Positions 52,451-61,648 of a DNA stretch of 64,000 nucleotides are shown piece by piece. The position numbers and the translations under genes are program-made. Every line of letters begins with the position of its first letter. Position 1 is the first letter of the stretch. Source of the stretch: Pontibacterium sp049599735 (GTDB lineage: Bacteria > Pseudomonadota > Gammaproteobacteria > Pseudomonadales > Balneatricaceae); assembly GCA_049599735.1 (NCBI GenBank), contig JBMYOX010000002.1:1-64000 (forward strand), read 5' to 3'. The notes beneath the pieces are model-generated. The model searched no databases, was not told where the DNA came from, and saw only the letters and a program-made list of their open reading frames with translations.

Positions 52451-52909
52451 CTATCCACGTTCCAGGTAAGGGTCAGAAATATGCAGTTGCGCCAGTAAAT
52501 CACGCTCAAGCTGTTCCATTTCTTCAGCGTCATCGTCATTGATATGGTCATAACCCAGCAAATGAAGGGTACCGTGAATCACCATATGTGCCCAGTGATG
52601 CTCCAGGGGCTTTTGCTGATCCAGAGCTTCCTGTTTGACCACTTCGGCGCAGATCACCAGGTCACCCAGCAGATTAAGCGGGATATCCTCAGGTACTTCA
52701 AAAGGAAAGGACAATACATTGGTGGGTTTGTCTTTGCCCCGGTATTGCAGGTTAAGTGCCTGGCTTTCTTCGACGTCTACCAGGCGAATACAAAGTTCCG
52801 CCTCGGCTTTACGCCCCTGTAATGCTGTGCTGACCCAGTGTTCAAATTGCGTGTCTGTGGGCAATTTGTCGCTGTTGGTTTCCCGTTGCAGCTCGATGCT
52901 ATAGCTCAC
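52451..52909 (-). CDS. ybeY: Endoribonuclease YbeY
   Basis: A zinc-dependent endoribonuclease involved in 16S rRNA 3' maturation and ribosome quality control. The metal-binding motif HGTLHLLGYDH occupies 112-122 with H112, H116 and H122. RGKDKPTNVLSFPF near 57-70 is the other conserved block. The length is 152 aa. The gene follows phoL with no gap and precedes corC by 9 bases. Confidence 0.96.
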   Translation of the reverse strand: MSYSIELQRETNSDKLPTDTQFEHWVSTALQGRKAEAELCIRLVDVEESQALNLQYRGKDKPTNVLSFPFEVPEDIPLNLLGDLVICAEVVKQEALDQQKPLEHHWAHMVIHGTLHLLGYDHINDDDAEEMEQLERDLLAQLHISDPYLERG

Positions 52910-53926
52910 TTAATTAGCCTCTCCTGACGAATCACGTTTTTCAAAACGGTCATAGGCCTGAACAATATGCTGTACCAGTGGGTGGCGCACCACATCCGAA
53001 GCTAAGAACTGAGTAAAACCAATATCCTTAACGCCGTCCAATACCCGCCTGGCATGAATAAGACCGGACAGGGTGTTTTTAGGCAGATCGATCTGGGTGA
53101 TATCACCGGTGATCACGGCGGTGGAGCCAAAGCCGATACGGGTCAGAAACATTTTCATCTGTTCTTTCGTGGTGTTCTGACTTTCGTCCAGAATCACAAA
53201 TGAATTATTCAGGGTTCTGCCCCGCATAAATGCCAGGGGGGCCACTTCAATAATATTACGCTCAATCAGCTTAGTGACACGCTCAAAGCCCAGCATTTCG
53301 TATAAAGCGTCATAAAGCGGGCGCAGATAAGGGTCGACTTTCTGGCTCAGATCACCAGGTAAAAAGCCCAGCTTTTCACCGGCTTCGACTGCCGGGCGCA
53401 CCAGCAGGATACGGTCAATTTCTTCACGCTCCAGCGCATCCACGGCACAGGCAACCGCCAGATAAGTTTTACCGGTACCCGCAGGGCCAATGCCAAAATT
53501 AATATCGTGCTGCAGAATAGCCTGTACATAACGTTGCTGATTAGGGCCGCGTGGCCGGATCATCACTTTTGGGGTGCGCAGGCTGATGTCTTTGTTCGGG
53601 GTTTTCAGCTGATCCTGCAGTTGTGCCACACCGGATTGTTGCAGATAAAGGTGCACCTGCTCGGGGGTCAGTTGCAAGCCTTGCCGGGCATCCACATAAA
53701 GTTTGTTGAGAATCTCAGAGGCGATTTGAATAATGGCCTCATCGCCTGAAACCTGGAAATTGTTGCCCCGGTTGCTGATACGTACGCCCAGGCGTTGTTC
53801 GATCAGTTTGATATGCTCATCAAGCTGGCCGCAAAGGTTAGCAAGGTGTGCTGTGTTATCCGGTTCCAGGGTCAGCTTGATTGAAGGTGCTGTATTCAAA
53901 TTATCTCCGGTGTGTGTGTCGTTCAC
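52910..53926 (-). CDS. phoL: PhoH-like ATPase PhoL (YbeZ)
   Basis: A PhoH-family P-loop ATPase, commonly coupled to YbeY and thought to act in RNA metabolism. The Walker A motif is GPAGTGKT at 147-154, and FVILDESQNTT near 235 is the Walker B region. An N-terminal KH-like domain precedes the ATPase core. The length is 338 aa. The start is GTG, overlapping the miaB TGA stop (GTGA), which indicates coupling to miaB. Confidence 0.95.
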   Translation of the reverse strand: MNDTHTGDNLNTAPSIKLTLEPDNTAHLANLCGQLDEHIKLIEQRLGVRISNRGNNFQVSGDEAIIQIASEILNKLYVDARQGLQLTPEQVHLYLQQSGVAQLQDQLKTPNKDISLRTPKVMIRPRGPNQQRYVQAILQHDINFGIGPAGTGKTYLAVACAVDALEREEIDRILLVRPAVEAGEKLGFLPGDLSQKVDPYLRPLYDALYEMLGFERVTKLIERNIIEVAPLAFMRGRTLNNSFVILDESQNTTKEQMKMFLTRIGFGSTAVITGDITQIDLPKNTLSGLIHARRVLDGVKDIGFTQFLASDVVRHPLVQHIVQAYDRFEKRDSSGEAN

Positions 53927-55272
53927 TGCATTTGGTCCAGTTCAGAGCTAAGGAGTTCCCCAAGCAATGAATTGGTATAGGCCTGGTCGATTTTGACATC
54001 AGCAAAGTGGCCGATCAGGTCAGGATTTTCACAACGGAAGTTAACCACCCGGTTGTTCTCGGTGCGACCGGATAACATGCCGGGGTCTTTTTTCGAGTAA
54101 CCGTTAACCAGGATGCGCTGAGTGCTGCCTACCATCTGGCGACTGATCTGAGCAGCCTGCTGGTTAATGCGATCCTGTAAAATATTCAGACGCTGCTTTT
54201 TAGTCTCATCGTCAATATTATCCGGCAGGTCTGATGCCGGTGTGCCAGGGCGGCGGCTGTAAATAAAACTGTAGGAGTTATCAAAGCCAATATCCTGAAT
54301 CAGGTTCATAGTGGCTTCGAAGTCGGCATCACTTTCATTCGGGAAACCGATAATAAAATCGGAAGAAATACAGATATCCGGGCGTACTTTACGCAGTTTG
54401 CGGATTCTGGATTTGTACTCCAGTGCCGTATGGCCACGTTTCATCGCCATCAGAATGCGATCGGAACCACTTTGTACCGGCAAATGCAGGAAGCTGACCA
54501 GTTCAGGCACGTCAGCATAAGCATCAATCAGACTGTCGGTAAACTCCACCGGATGAGACGTTGTAAAGCGGATACGGTCAATGCCATCAACGGCGGCCAC
54601 ACAGCGAATCAGTTCTGCCAGGTCGGCCACATCACCATCGTGGGTATCACCCCGGTATGCATTAACGTTTTGTCCGAGAAGGTTAACCTCGCGTACACCC
54701 TGTTCTGCCAGTTCAACACATTCGGTAATGACATCGTCCAGCGGGCGGCTGACTTCTTCACCGCGGGTGTAAGGCACCACACAGAAGGTACAGTATTTTG
54801 AGCAGCCTTCCATAACGGAGAGGAAAGCTTCAGCCCCTTCAACCTTAGGGGCTGGCAGATGATCGAATTTTTCAATTTCCGGAAAGGAAACGTCCACAAT
54901 ACCTACGCTGCCATCCTGGCTTTCATTAATCATTTCGGGCAGACGGTGTAAGGTCTGAGGGCCAAAAATCATATCCACATAAGGGGCACGGCTCAGAATG
55001 GCTTTGCCTTCCTGGCTGGCAACACAGCCGCCCACACCAATCACCAGATCAGGGTTTTTGGCCTTCAGTTTGCGCCAGCGGCCTAACTGGTGGAATACTT
55101 TTTCCTGAGCTTTTTCCCGAATAGAGCAGGTGTTTAGCAGTAATACGTCAGCGTCATCCTGATTGTCGGTCAGTTCAAGCGCGTGACTTTCGCCCAGCAG
55201 ATCCGCCATACGGGAGGAATCGTATTCGTTCATCTGACAGCCATGGGTTTTGATAAACAGCTTCTTGGCCAT
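53923..55272 (-). CDS. miaB: tRNA-2-methylthio-N6-dimethylallyladenosine synthase MiaB
   Basis: A radical SAM methylthiotransferase acting on i6A37 of tRNAs reading UNN codons. The N-terminal cluster is bound by C12, C49 and C83. The radical SAM cluster is bound by C157, C161 and C164 (CSKYCTFC), the same spacing as E. coli MiaB. A C-terminal TRAM domain starts near 380. The length is 449 aa. AGGTGAG precedes the ATG. It heads the operon miaB-phoL-ybeY-corC-lnt. Confidence 0.97.
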   Translation of the reverse strand: MAKKLFIKTHGCQMNEYDSSRMADLLGESHALELTDNQDDADVLLLNTCSIREKAQEKVFHQLGRWRKLKAKNPDLVIGVGGCVASQEGKAILSRAPYVDMIFGPQTLHRLPEMINESQDGSVGIVDVSFPEIEKFDHLPAPKVEGAEAFLSVMEGCSKYCTFCVVPYTRGEEVSRPLDDVITECVELAEQGVREVNLLGQNVNAYRGDTHDGDVADLAELIRCVAAVDGIDRIRFTTSHPVEFTDSLIDAYADVPELVSFLHLPVQSGSDRILMAMKRGHTALEYKSRIRKLRKVRPDICISSDFIIGFPNESDADFEATMNLIQDIGFDNSYSFIYSRRPGTPASDLPDNIDDETKKQRLNILQDRINQQAAQISRQMVGSTQRILVNGYSKKDPGMLSGRTENNRVVNFRCENPDLIGHFADVKIDQAYTNSLLGELLSSELDQMQ

Positions 55273-55408
55273 TACTCACCTGTGTTATTTCGGGAATGTT
55301 CGTGGAGGCGCTGATGATGCCTCAAAGGACCGGGCATTATACTGGAAGCCCTGAGATCTGCCTAGCGTAGTTTTGGTTAAAAAATAACCATCCTGGCGAG
55401 TGGGGTGG

Positions 55409-56254
55409 TTAAATGGCCCTGAGGGTTTGCAACTGGTACTGATCAAAACGCTGCATTTTATTATGCACAATCATCGAACGCAGGCGTTGTACATACGCCA
55501 TACCAATTTCGCTGTACTTATCCAGAAACGGAATCAGTTTAAGAGGGTCTGAGGTATCCAGGCGCGCCTGCCTGAACTGCCGGTAAGGCCCGCCGCGGGC
55601 AATAGTCACAAAATAGTCATCAACGGCTTCGATAAGCGAGCTGTACTTTTTAACATAAATTGCTTTGCCTTCCCTTGTGTGACTGGCGCGCATTCTGGGT
55701 TCATTGGCATTAAACGACCAGACACCAAAAATATTATTACCATCAAGAAAAAAACGGGAGGTTCCCCAGCCGGTTTCAAGCGCGGCTTGCGCCAGAATAA
55801 TGCTGTTGGGGTGAGGTACTAACTTGTCGCGCAACTCGTTAATATCTTTGGCTTTATAACGTTTAAATTGTTGTTCAAGCCATTGCAGCTCCTGAGGGTC
55901 AGGCTGAGGCTTAGCGGCAATGAGTGCCAGCTTATCTCGGCTGTCTTTCAGCCGCTGTTTGCTGATCAGGATTGCAGGCAGAATCATGTCAAAAAATTTT
56001 TGTTTTTTAGTGCCGACATCCAGATTTGCAAGGGTGCTGACCCGGGTATAGGCCATCGGCCTGATATGGGGGGGTGTCAGGCTTTCGATATCGGCCGGTG
56101 TGTGGATTGGTTTGTAGACAATAGACAGTTGCTTCTCGGGTTTGATCCGAAGGTTTTCAGCCTTCTGTGCCTGAGATGCCAGTGAGGTCAGGACGCTGGT
56201 CAGCAAAGCCAGCACGGCCATCACAATCAGTGTGCGAGGAACAGAAGGAGTCAT
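55409..56254 (-). CDS. Bax-like glucosaminidase-domain protein
   Basis: A secreted or membrane-anchored protein with a hydrophobic N-terminal helix (RTLIVMAVLALLTSVLTSLA) and a C-terminal glucosaminidase domain. PHPNSIILAQAALETGWGTSRFF holds the catalytic Glu, then NNIFGVWSF. This is the arrangement of E. coli Bax, presumed to cut peptidoglycan. ATG 56254 gives 281 aa; an in-frame TTG at 56296 would add 14 residues but has no ribosome site. It is not coupled to its neighbours. Confidence 0.85.
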   Translation of the reverse strand: MTPSVPRTLIVMAVLALLTSVLTSLASQAQKAENLRIKPEKQLSIVYKPIHTPADIESLTPPHIRPMAYTRVSTLANLDVGTKKQKFFDMILPAILISKQRLKDSRDKLALIAAKPQPDPQELQWLEQQFKRYKAKDINELRDKLVPHPNSIILAQAALETGWGTSRFFLDGNNIFGVWSFNANEPRMRASHTREGKAIYVKKYSSLIEAVDDYFVTIARGGPYRQFRQARLDTSDPLKLIPFLDKYSEIGMAYVQRLRSMIVHNKMQRFDQYQLQTLRAI

Positions 56255-56333
56255 CCCTGATACCACGTTTATAAGGTTGGGTTGAATCGGAATCAAAAGA
56301 GGTGGGCAGTTTAGTAGAAAAATGTTGCGAAAT

Positions 56334-56365
56334 CCAACGAACGTCCGTCAACGTGCGTTCGCTGG
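56334..56365 (-). repeat. Imperfect inverted repeat after the GH9 gene
   Basis: CCAACGAACG (56334-56343) pairs with CGTTCGCTGG (56356-56365) with one wobble, in the gap between the GH9 gene and the Bax-like gene, both on the minus strand. No T-run follows directly, so a terminator role is only possible. Confidence 0.35.
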
Positions 56366-56389
56366 ATAGGTTTGAAGTAAGTGATCTTT

Positions 56390-58735
56390 TTATTGTGCGG
56401 CCAGGTAACCCCAGATATAAGCATTGGGGCCGATAGTCGACTGCACGGTAAACTCGTTCATCGGTGCAAACGCATAAATATCAAAATAAGCTTCGGTGGT
56501 TGGCCACTTTTCATGGCTTGGAAAAAGTACCTGTTTAAACTCTTTTGCCAGCCAGTAATCAAGCTGGCGTTTGGTCTCCAGGGGCCCGTTAACGGTAATG
56601 CCTTCCGGTGGTTGCTGGGCAGAGATACGTTGATCCTGAACCAGAGGGTGTTTGGGAAAGTTCTGGCCAATACCCGTGGTAAAGGCCATATTCAGCGGGT
56701 TGGCACCGGCACCGTACTGGGTGGCCAGCAAAATGGCATCAAGATACTTTTGATCCCGGGTCAGGTAATGGGCGCGTACCAGCGTGCTGGCTTCCGGTGT
56801 GGTCAGGTTGCCCCAGCCGACCCAGCCCCAGGGGTTACGTTTAGTCCACTTAAACGCCGTTTGATTACCCGTCCGTATGCTCTGATCTGCTTCGCGCAGC
56901 AAGGCATATTGGGTGTTGCGGTGAACCTGGGGATCTGATTTTTGAGTATTCAGATAGACAAAAGCCGCTTCGGTCTGATTGTGCTGCTGCCATTTCTGTA
57001 ATGGTGCATCCGGCTGCTGAAAGACGGTTGTTTGCAGGAAAATCTGATGCCATTGTGGATCGCCTGTCAGCCGGTATAGTTCGGCTGCCGCTAAATTACG
57101 ATCATCCTTAACCGCATGGGGCAATTGCCGGTACTGGCTGCTGCGATTTTCGGTTTCAGCCCAGCGCATGGCTTTAAGGGCAGACGTTTTGAAGGTTTCA
57201 GCCTGTGTGGGTGAATAGGGTTTGAGCACCCGCGCTGCACGTGCGGCAACCCCGGCGTACACATAACTGGACCAGAGCCCCGGTGCGTAGGCGAGCAGCG
57301 TCTGAGATTCCTGCCAGCTGGCCTCGCCGTGGCGGGGGTGATCACTGGATTCAATCCCCCCGCGTACACCGCCCTCAGGGGTTTGCAAACGACGGAAAAA
57401 ATCTAATCCCCAAAGGGCTTCATCAAGCACATCCGGCAGTTGGTTGCCAGATTCAGGAATGTTCAGGCTCAGGCGCTGAAAGAAGGCCGGATTAAATTCG
57501 GCCAGCTCCAGTAGCAGGCGTGAGGTATGTAAATGTTGTATACGTCGGTCCCAGTCCCCGGCATCGGCGTAACCCCCCCAGGCATCCTTAACGATCTTTT
57601 GGGTTTTGCCCCGCTTTAAGTCCTGGAAGTTATCCTTGGCGGTACCTTTGGCATTAATGCCGTTTTGTGTGTCCATCAAAGGTGTGAGTGACTGATAAAC
57701 CTTTACGCCGTCTGCGGGGTGCATATTACGCGGGCGTTGAAAGGTCGTGTAAGGCGGGCCAAGTTTTATACCACTGCGCTGGTGGTACAGGCCACGTACT
57801 GATGTGGTAAATGCTTTGCCCCAGACCTGCGGGTTAACCGGGAAATTATAAGAACACCCGATGGCTTGTACGCACACCCGGTAGTCACCGGTTGTCTTTA
57901 AAGCCGCAAAGTTCATGATATAAACATCGGTGCCGGTGTAATTTTGGTTATAGGCATCTTCACTTTCAAAGGCAAATTTTGAAAGTTCAGTCCGGCCGCG
58001 AAAAACAACTTCCCCGCTCTGATTGTTAATGACTTCAAAGGGCAGGCGGTTGGCGTAAGGCTGACCGTTACCGTTGCCACGCCAGAGTGAAAGAAAAGCG
58101 ACTTTTTGATTGTCCTCAGGGCGGAAACCAACCTGGGAGACATGTACCGCTTCACTGCGCACACGCTGACTATTGTGTTTATAAATCCGGGGCTTCAGTT
58201 GTGAGTTGTTGAAGTCGATCCGATATTGTTTGCCGGGTTTCAGGGGGTGGGGAAGTTTCAGATACAAATGGTGACGGGCAGGCCAGTCGAATTTCCAGAA
58301 GCCGGTACGTGCCATATCGTTGGGGCGACTTTTACGATAAATAACTTCGGGGCTGATGCCTGCTTTGTAGTTAGCGTCCTCACCGGAGCTGATGCGGTAG
58401 CTACGGGGATTATCAGCCCAGCGGCTGTCCAGGCGGCTGCCCTGCATGCTGTCAAAGGGATACAAAATATTTTTCTGAGGACCAACGAGACTGCCGAGCA
58501 CCGCATCGCCCCGGCGTACCCAGCGATGACGGTCTTTGCTGTCATCCACCCAGTTAAAGAAGCTGCCATCGTAGCTTTGCTGTTGTGCGGCAATGCGTGT
58601 GCCTGCCTGTATTTCAATGCCAATCACATCCGGGGCGACAGCAGCTAAATGAGCAATAGTTGGTGGTTGTGAACGGGCCACCGCCTGATCGGTTAAACAG
58701 AACAGGCTGATGGTAAATACGATAAGCTGTTTCAT
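56390..58735 (-). CDS. Secreted family 9 glycoside hydrolase
   Basis: A 781-residue exported enzyme with a signal peptide (MKQLIVFTISLFCLTDQAVA), then a cellulase-type N-terminal Ig-like domain (about 195-305; VHVSQVGFRPEDNQKVAFL) and the GH9 (alpha/alpha)6 catalytic barrel. The catalytic Asp pair lies in YADAGDWDRR (about 390) and the acid Glu in APMNEFTV (about 758). GH9 members cut beta-1,4-glucans, while some marine Vibrionaceae members act on glucosamine or chitin oligomers. The substrate cannot be decided. No other polysaccharide-use genes lie nearby. Confidence 0.88.
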   Translation of the reverse strand: MKQLIVFTISLFCLTDQAVARSQPPTIAHLAAVAPDVIGIEIQAGTRIAAQQQSYDGSFFNWVDDSKDRHRWVRRGDAVLGSLVGPQKNILYPFDSMQGSRLDSRWADNPRSYRISSGEDANYKAGISPEVIYRKSRPNDMARTGFWKFDWPARHHLYLKLPHPLKPGKQYRIDFNNSQLKPRIYKHNSQRVRSEAVHVSQVGFRPEDNQKVAFLSLWRGNGNGQPYANRLPFEVINNQSGEVVFRGRTELSKFAFESEDAYNQNYTGTDVYIMNFAALKTTGDYRVCVQAIGCSYNFPVNPQVWGKAFTTSVRGLYHQRSGIKLGPPYTTFQRPRNMHPADGVKVYQSLTPLMDTQNGINAKGTAKDNFQDLKRGKTQKIVKDAWGGYADAGDWDRRIQHLHTSRLLLELAEFNPAFFQRLSLNIPESGNQLPDVLDEALWGLDFFRRLQTPEGGVRGGIESSDHPRHGEASWQESQTLLAYAPGLWSSYVYAGVAARAARVLKPYSPTQAETFKTSALKAMRWAETENRSSQYRQLPHAVKDDRNLAAAELYRLTGDPQWHQIFLQTTVFQQPDAPLQKWQQHNQTEAAFVYLNTQKSDPQVHRNTQYALLREADQSIRTGNQTAFKWTKRNPWGWVGWGNLTTPEASTLVRAHYLTRDQKYLDAILLATQYGAGANPLNMAFTTGIGQNFPKHPLVQDQRISAQQPPEGITVNGPLETKRQLDYWLAKEFKQVLFPSHEKWPTTEAYFDIYAFAPMNEFTVQSTIGPNAYIWGYLAAQ

Positions 58736-58775
58736 AGGTCAGTGATCCGTTCCTTCGCTGGCTGCGCTTTACCGG

Positions 58776-59786
58776 TTAATCGGTAATCACGGGTAAAATG
58801 GTTTTTGACGGCTTGCCCGGCACTTCCCGCGCCAGGCGAGGCACCAGGTAACCCGGTAGCTGTGTTTGCAACTGACCGACCAGGCGCTGGGCTTCAGTGT
58901 CGGGAATATCAAAATGGGCAGCGCCTTTAACGGGGTCCAGTACAAACAGATAATAAGGTAAAGTGCCGGCCTCAAACAGGGTTTCACTCAGGTTTTTAAG
59001 TGCGGCTACCGAGTCGTTAATGCCCTTTAATAATACGGCCTGGTTAAACAGGACTATACCGGCTTTTTTCAGGTGGGCCAACGCAAGGCGCACCGCATCA
59101 TCAACCTCGTTGGCATGATTAACATGCAGCACCATAATGCAGTTTAAGCGGCTCCGGGTCAGCAGGTTAATCAGGCTTTCGGTGATGCGCTGAGGAATTA
59201 CAACGGGCAGGCGGCTATGGATTCTCAGGCGTTTTATATGGGGGATTTCGGCCAGATCACTGATTAGCTTGTCCAGGCGACTATCGGACAGGGCCAGCGG
59301 ATCACCCCCGGAAAAAATCACTTCTTCGATGCTGTTATCATTTTTCAGGTAATCAAGCAGTTGCTGCCACTGGGCGGGCCCTAACCGGTTTTCCTGATAA
59401 GGGAAATGACGTCTGAAACAGTAGCGACAGTTAATCGCACAAGCCCCGGTCATAATCAGCAGCACCCGGCCCTGATATTTGTGGATAAGACCTTCCTGAG
59501 GATTGGCGGCCTTTTCTGCCAGCGGGTCGGTCAGATAGCCGGGTACCTGTCTAAGCTCTTTTCCTAAGGGTAAGACCTGCTTCAGTAAAGGGTCATTAAT
59601 ATCCCCTTTCTGTATGCGGGAGAGGTAAGGGCGGGGTATACGCAGTGGAAAGTCCCCGGATGCCTGACGTGCAGCTTCGATTAGAGATTCGGGTAATTCA
59701 AGCAGTCTGATCAGTTCAGCAGGGTCATCAAGGGTCTGGCTGAGCAGCGTTTGCCAGTCATCGGGAGTGCGCAAGGGAAGATTCAT
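58776..59786 (-). CDS. epmB: EF-P beta-lysylation protein EpmB (lysine 2,3-aminomutase-like)
   Basis: A radical SAM, PLP-dependent aminomutase that converts (S)-alpha-lysine to (R)-beta-lysine for EF-P modification. The cluster motif CAINCRYC provides three cysteines. FSGGDPLALSD and RLRIHSRLPVVIP are family motifs, and the PLP lysine is expected near the C-terminus. ATG 59786 gives 336 aa, close to E. coli EpmB; TTG 59840 would add 18 residues. It is divergent from efp, as in E. coli. Confidence 0.93.
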   Translation of the reverse strand: MNLPLRTPDDWQTLLSQTLDDPAELIRLLELPESLIEAARQASGDFPLRIPRPYLSRIQKGDINDPLLKQVLPLGKELRQVPGYLTDPLAEKAANPQEGLIHKYQGRVLLIMTGACAINCRYCFRRHFPYQENRLGPAQWQQLLDYLKNDNSIEEVIFSGGDPLALSDSRLDKLISDLAEIPHIKRLRIHSRLPVVIPQRITESLINLLTRSRLNCIMVLHVNHANEVDDAVRLALAHLKKAGIVLFNQAVLLKGINDSVAALKNLSETLFEAGTLPYYLFVLDPVKGAAHFDIPDTEAQRLVGQLQTQLPGYLVPRLAREVPGKPSKTILPVITD

Positions 59787-59964
59787 AAGTAGGAAGGTGT
59801 CGCTAATAGACAGTGAAAGTTGCTCGCATTCTGCTTTCAAGTAGAATAACTGTCAATTCTGGGGCCAGGCACCTGTCGGATGTGTGATACAAAAGACTGA
59901 GTTGGTTAAACCCGACGGGCTTCCAGGTACCCTATTTACAGCTTTTATTGATATCGGGACGGTT

Positions 59965-60528
59965 ATGGCAAACTATTCTACCAACCAGTTTAAAAACGGC
60001 CTTAAAGTAATACTCGATGGTGATCCATGTAACATGGTGGATGTTGAGTTTGTTAAACCAGGTAAAGGTCAGGCATTCACACGGGTAAAAATGAAGAACC
60101 TGTTATCCGGTCGTACCTGGGAGCGCACCTTTAAATCCGGTGAAAGCGTGGAAGGTGCAGATGTGATGGAAACAGATATGGAATATATCTACAACGATGG
60201 CGAAATGTGGCACTTTATGGATCCTGCTTCGTTTGAGCAGTTTGCCGCTGATGAGACCGCTGTAGGTGATGCCCATAAGTGGTTAAAAGAGCAGTCTTCC
60301 TGCATGATTACGTTGTTTAATAACAACCCGATCAGCGTGACACCGCCTAACTTTGTCGAGCTGGAAGTGGTTGAAACGGATCCGGGCCTGAAAGGTGATA
60401 CCGCGCAGGGTGGCTCTAAGCCTGCAACGCTGTCCTCCGGGGCGGTGGTGCGTGTGCCTTTATTTATTAACCAGGGCGAAGTATTAAGAATTGATACTCG
60501 TACGGGTGAGTATGTCTCCCGCGCTTAA
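59965..60528 (+). CDS. efp: Translation elongation factor P
   Basis: Relieves ribosome stalling at polyproline. Domain I carries the modification loop VKPGKGQAF with Lys34, the residue that receives beta-lysine. Domains II and III end in RIDTRTGEYVSRA. ATG 59965 gives 187 aa, the family length; the frame is open from 59884, but that extension has no homology. GGGACGG precedes the ATG. Both modification enzymes flank the gene. Confidence 0.97.
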   Translation: MANYSTNQFKNGLKVILDGDPCNMVDVEFVKPGKGQAFTRVKMKNLLSGRTWERTFKSGESVEGADVMETDMEYIYNDGEMWHFMDPASFEQFAADETAVGDAHKWLKEQSSCMITLFNNNPISVTPPNFVELEVVETDPGLKGDTAQGGSKPATLSSGAVVRVPLFINQGEVLRIDTRTGEYVSRA

Positions 60529-60545
60529 ACGTTGAGATATTTAGA

Positions 60546-60573
60546 AAAACGGCAGCTTAGGCTGCCGTTTTTT
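60546..60573 (+). terminator. Intrinsic terminator after efp
   Basis: ACGGCAGC (60549-60556) pairs with GCTGCCGT (60561-60568) around loop TTAG, flanked by A and T runs on the two sides. It should end the efp transcript, so epmA probably has its own promoter or depends on readthrough. Confidence 0.85.
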
Positions 60574-60643
60574 GTGGTCTGACAAGTGGAACTCATACTG
60601 GAATATTCAGAAAAGTGGTTCAAGGCGGGGATCAGAAAAAGAG

Positions 60644-61618
60644 ATGAGCACAACACAATGGCGACCAACGGCCAGTATTGAACACCTCAGATTCAGGGCA
60701 GGGGTTCTGGCGTCAGTGCGGGCGTTTTTTGAACAGCGGCATGTGCTGGAAGTGGAAACGCCGGTGCTTTCACACTGTGCCGTCAGTGATCCTTTTATCG
60801 ATAGTATTGAAGCCTTGTATGCGACCCATGAAGGTGCGGAGCCTGATCGGTTGTTTTTACAAACTTCCCCTGAATATGCCATGAAACGTTTGCTGGCGGC
60901 GGGGTCGGGTGCCATTTATCAGATGGGAAAAGCCTTTCGAAACAGTGAAGCGGGCCGTCGTCATAATCCTGAATTTACTATGCTGGAATGGTATCGCCCG
61001 GGCTTTGACGATAACGCACTGATGGATGAAGTTGAGGCACTGGTGGTGCCTATACTGAGTATTAGTGCTATCGAGCGTATGACCTATGCACAGGCTTTTC
61101 AGTACTATCTGGAAATTGATCCTTTTGAAGCCAGTCTGGAAACGCTGATTGCGCTGACCCGGCAGCATATGGACATTGAATTACAGGATGAAGACCGGGA
61201 TACCTGGCTGAATCTGTTAATGTCCCATGTGATAGAACCCCGGATGAAAGACCGGCAGGCGCTCTTTGTGGTTGAATACCCGGCTTCTCAGGCGGCGCTC
61301 GCAAAAGTCAGGCCGGATGCGCAGGGGCGGTTAGTCGCAGCACGGTTTGAGCTTTTTGTGCAGGGCATGGAGCTGGCAAATGGTTATCATGAACTTACAG
61401 ATGCGAATGAGCAAAAACAGCGTTTGTTAAAGGATCAGCAGAGTCGGGCGACCCTGGCACTGCCTCAGCGACCTCTTGAAATGCGACTGGTGTCTGCGCT
61501 GGAAGCCGGTATGCCGGAATGTGCGGGTGTGGCTTTAGGTATCGACCGTCTGGTGATGCTGGCGTTACAGGCGGAACATATTAATGATGTAATCAGCTTC
61601 CCGCTTACCCGGGCCTGA
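60644..61618 (+). CDS. epmA: Elongation factor P--(R)-beta-lysine ligase EpmA
   Basis: A class II lysyl-tRNA synthetase paralogue without an anticodon-binding domain; it attaches beta-lysine to EF-P Lys34. Motif 2 FRNSEAGRRHNPEFTMLEWYRPG and motif 3 GVALGIDRLVMLAL are present, and the N-terminal VRAFFEQRHVLEVETPVL fits. ATG 60644 gives 324 aa, matching E. coli EpmA (325). An in-frame extension to 60572 overlaps the efp terminator and is not used. EpmC, the hydroxylase of modified EF-P, is not in the window. Confidence 0.95.
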   Translation: MSTTQWRPTASIEHLRFRAGVLASVRAFFEQRHVLEVETPVLSHCAVSDPFIDSIEALYATHEGAEPDRLFLQTSPEYAMKRLLAAGSGAIYQMGKAFRNSEAGRRHNPEFTMLEWYRPGFDDNALMDEVEALVVPILSISAIERMTYAQAFQYYLEIDPFEASLETLIALTRQHMDIELQDEDRDTWLNLLMSHVIEPRMKDRQALFVVEYPASQAALAKVRPDAQGRLVAARFELFVQGMELANGYHELTDANEQKQRLLKDQQSRATLALPQRPLEMRLVSALEAGMPECAGVALGIDRLVMLALQAEHINDVISFPLTRA

Positions 61619-61648
61619 GCAGATGCTCAGACTCGGGTGAATATAAAT

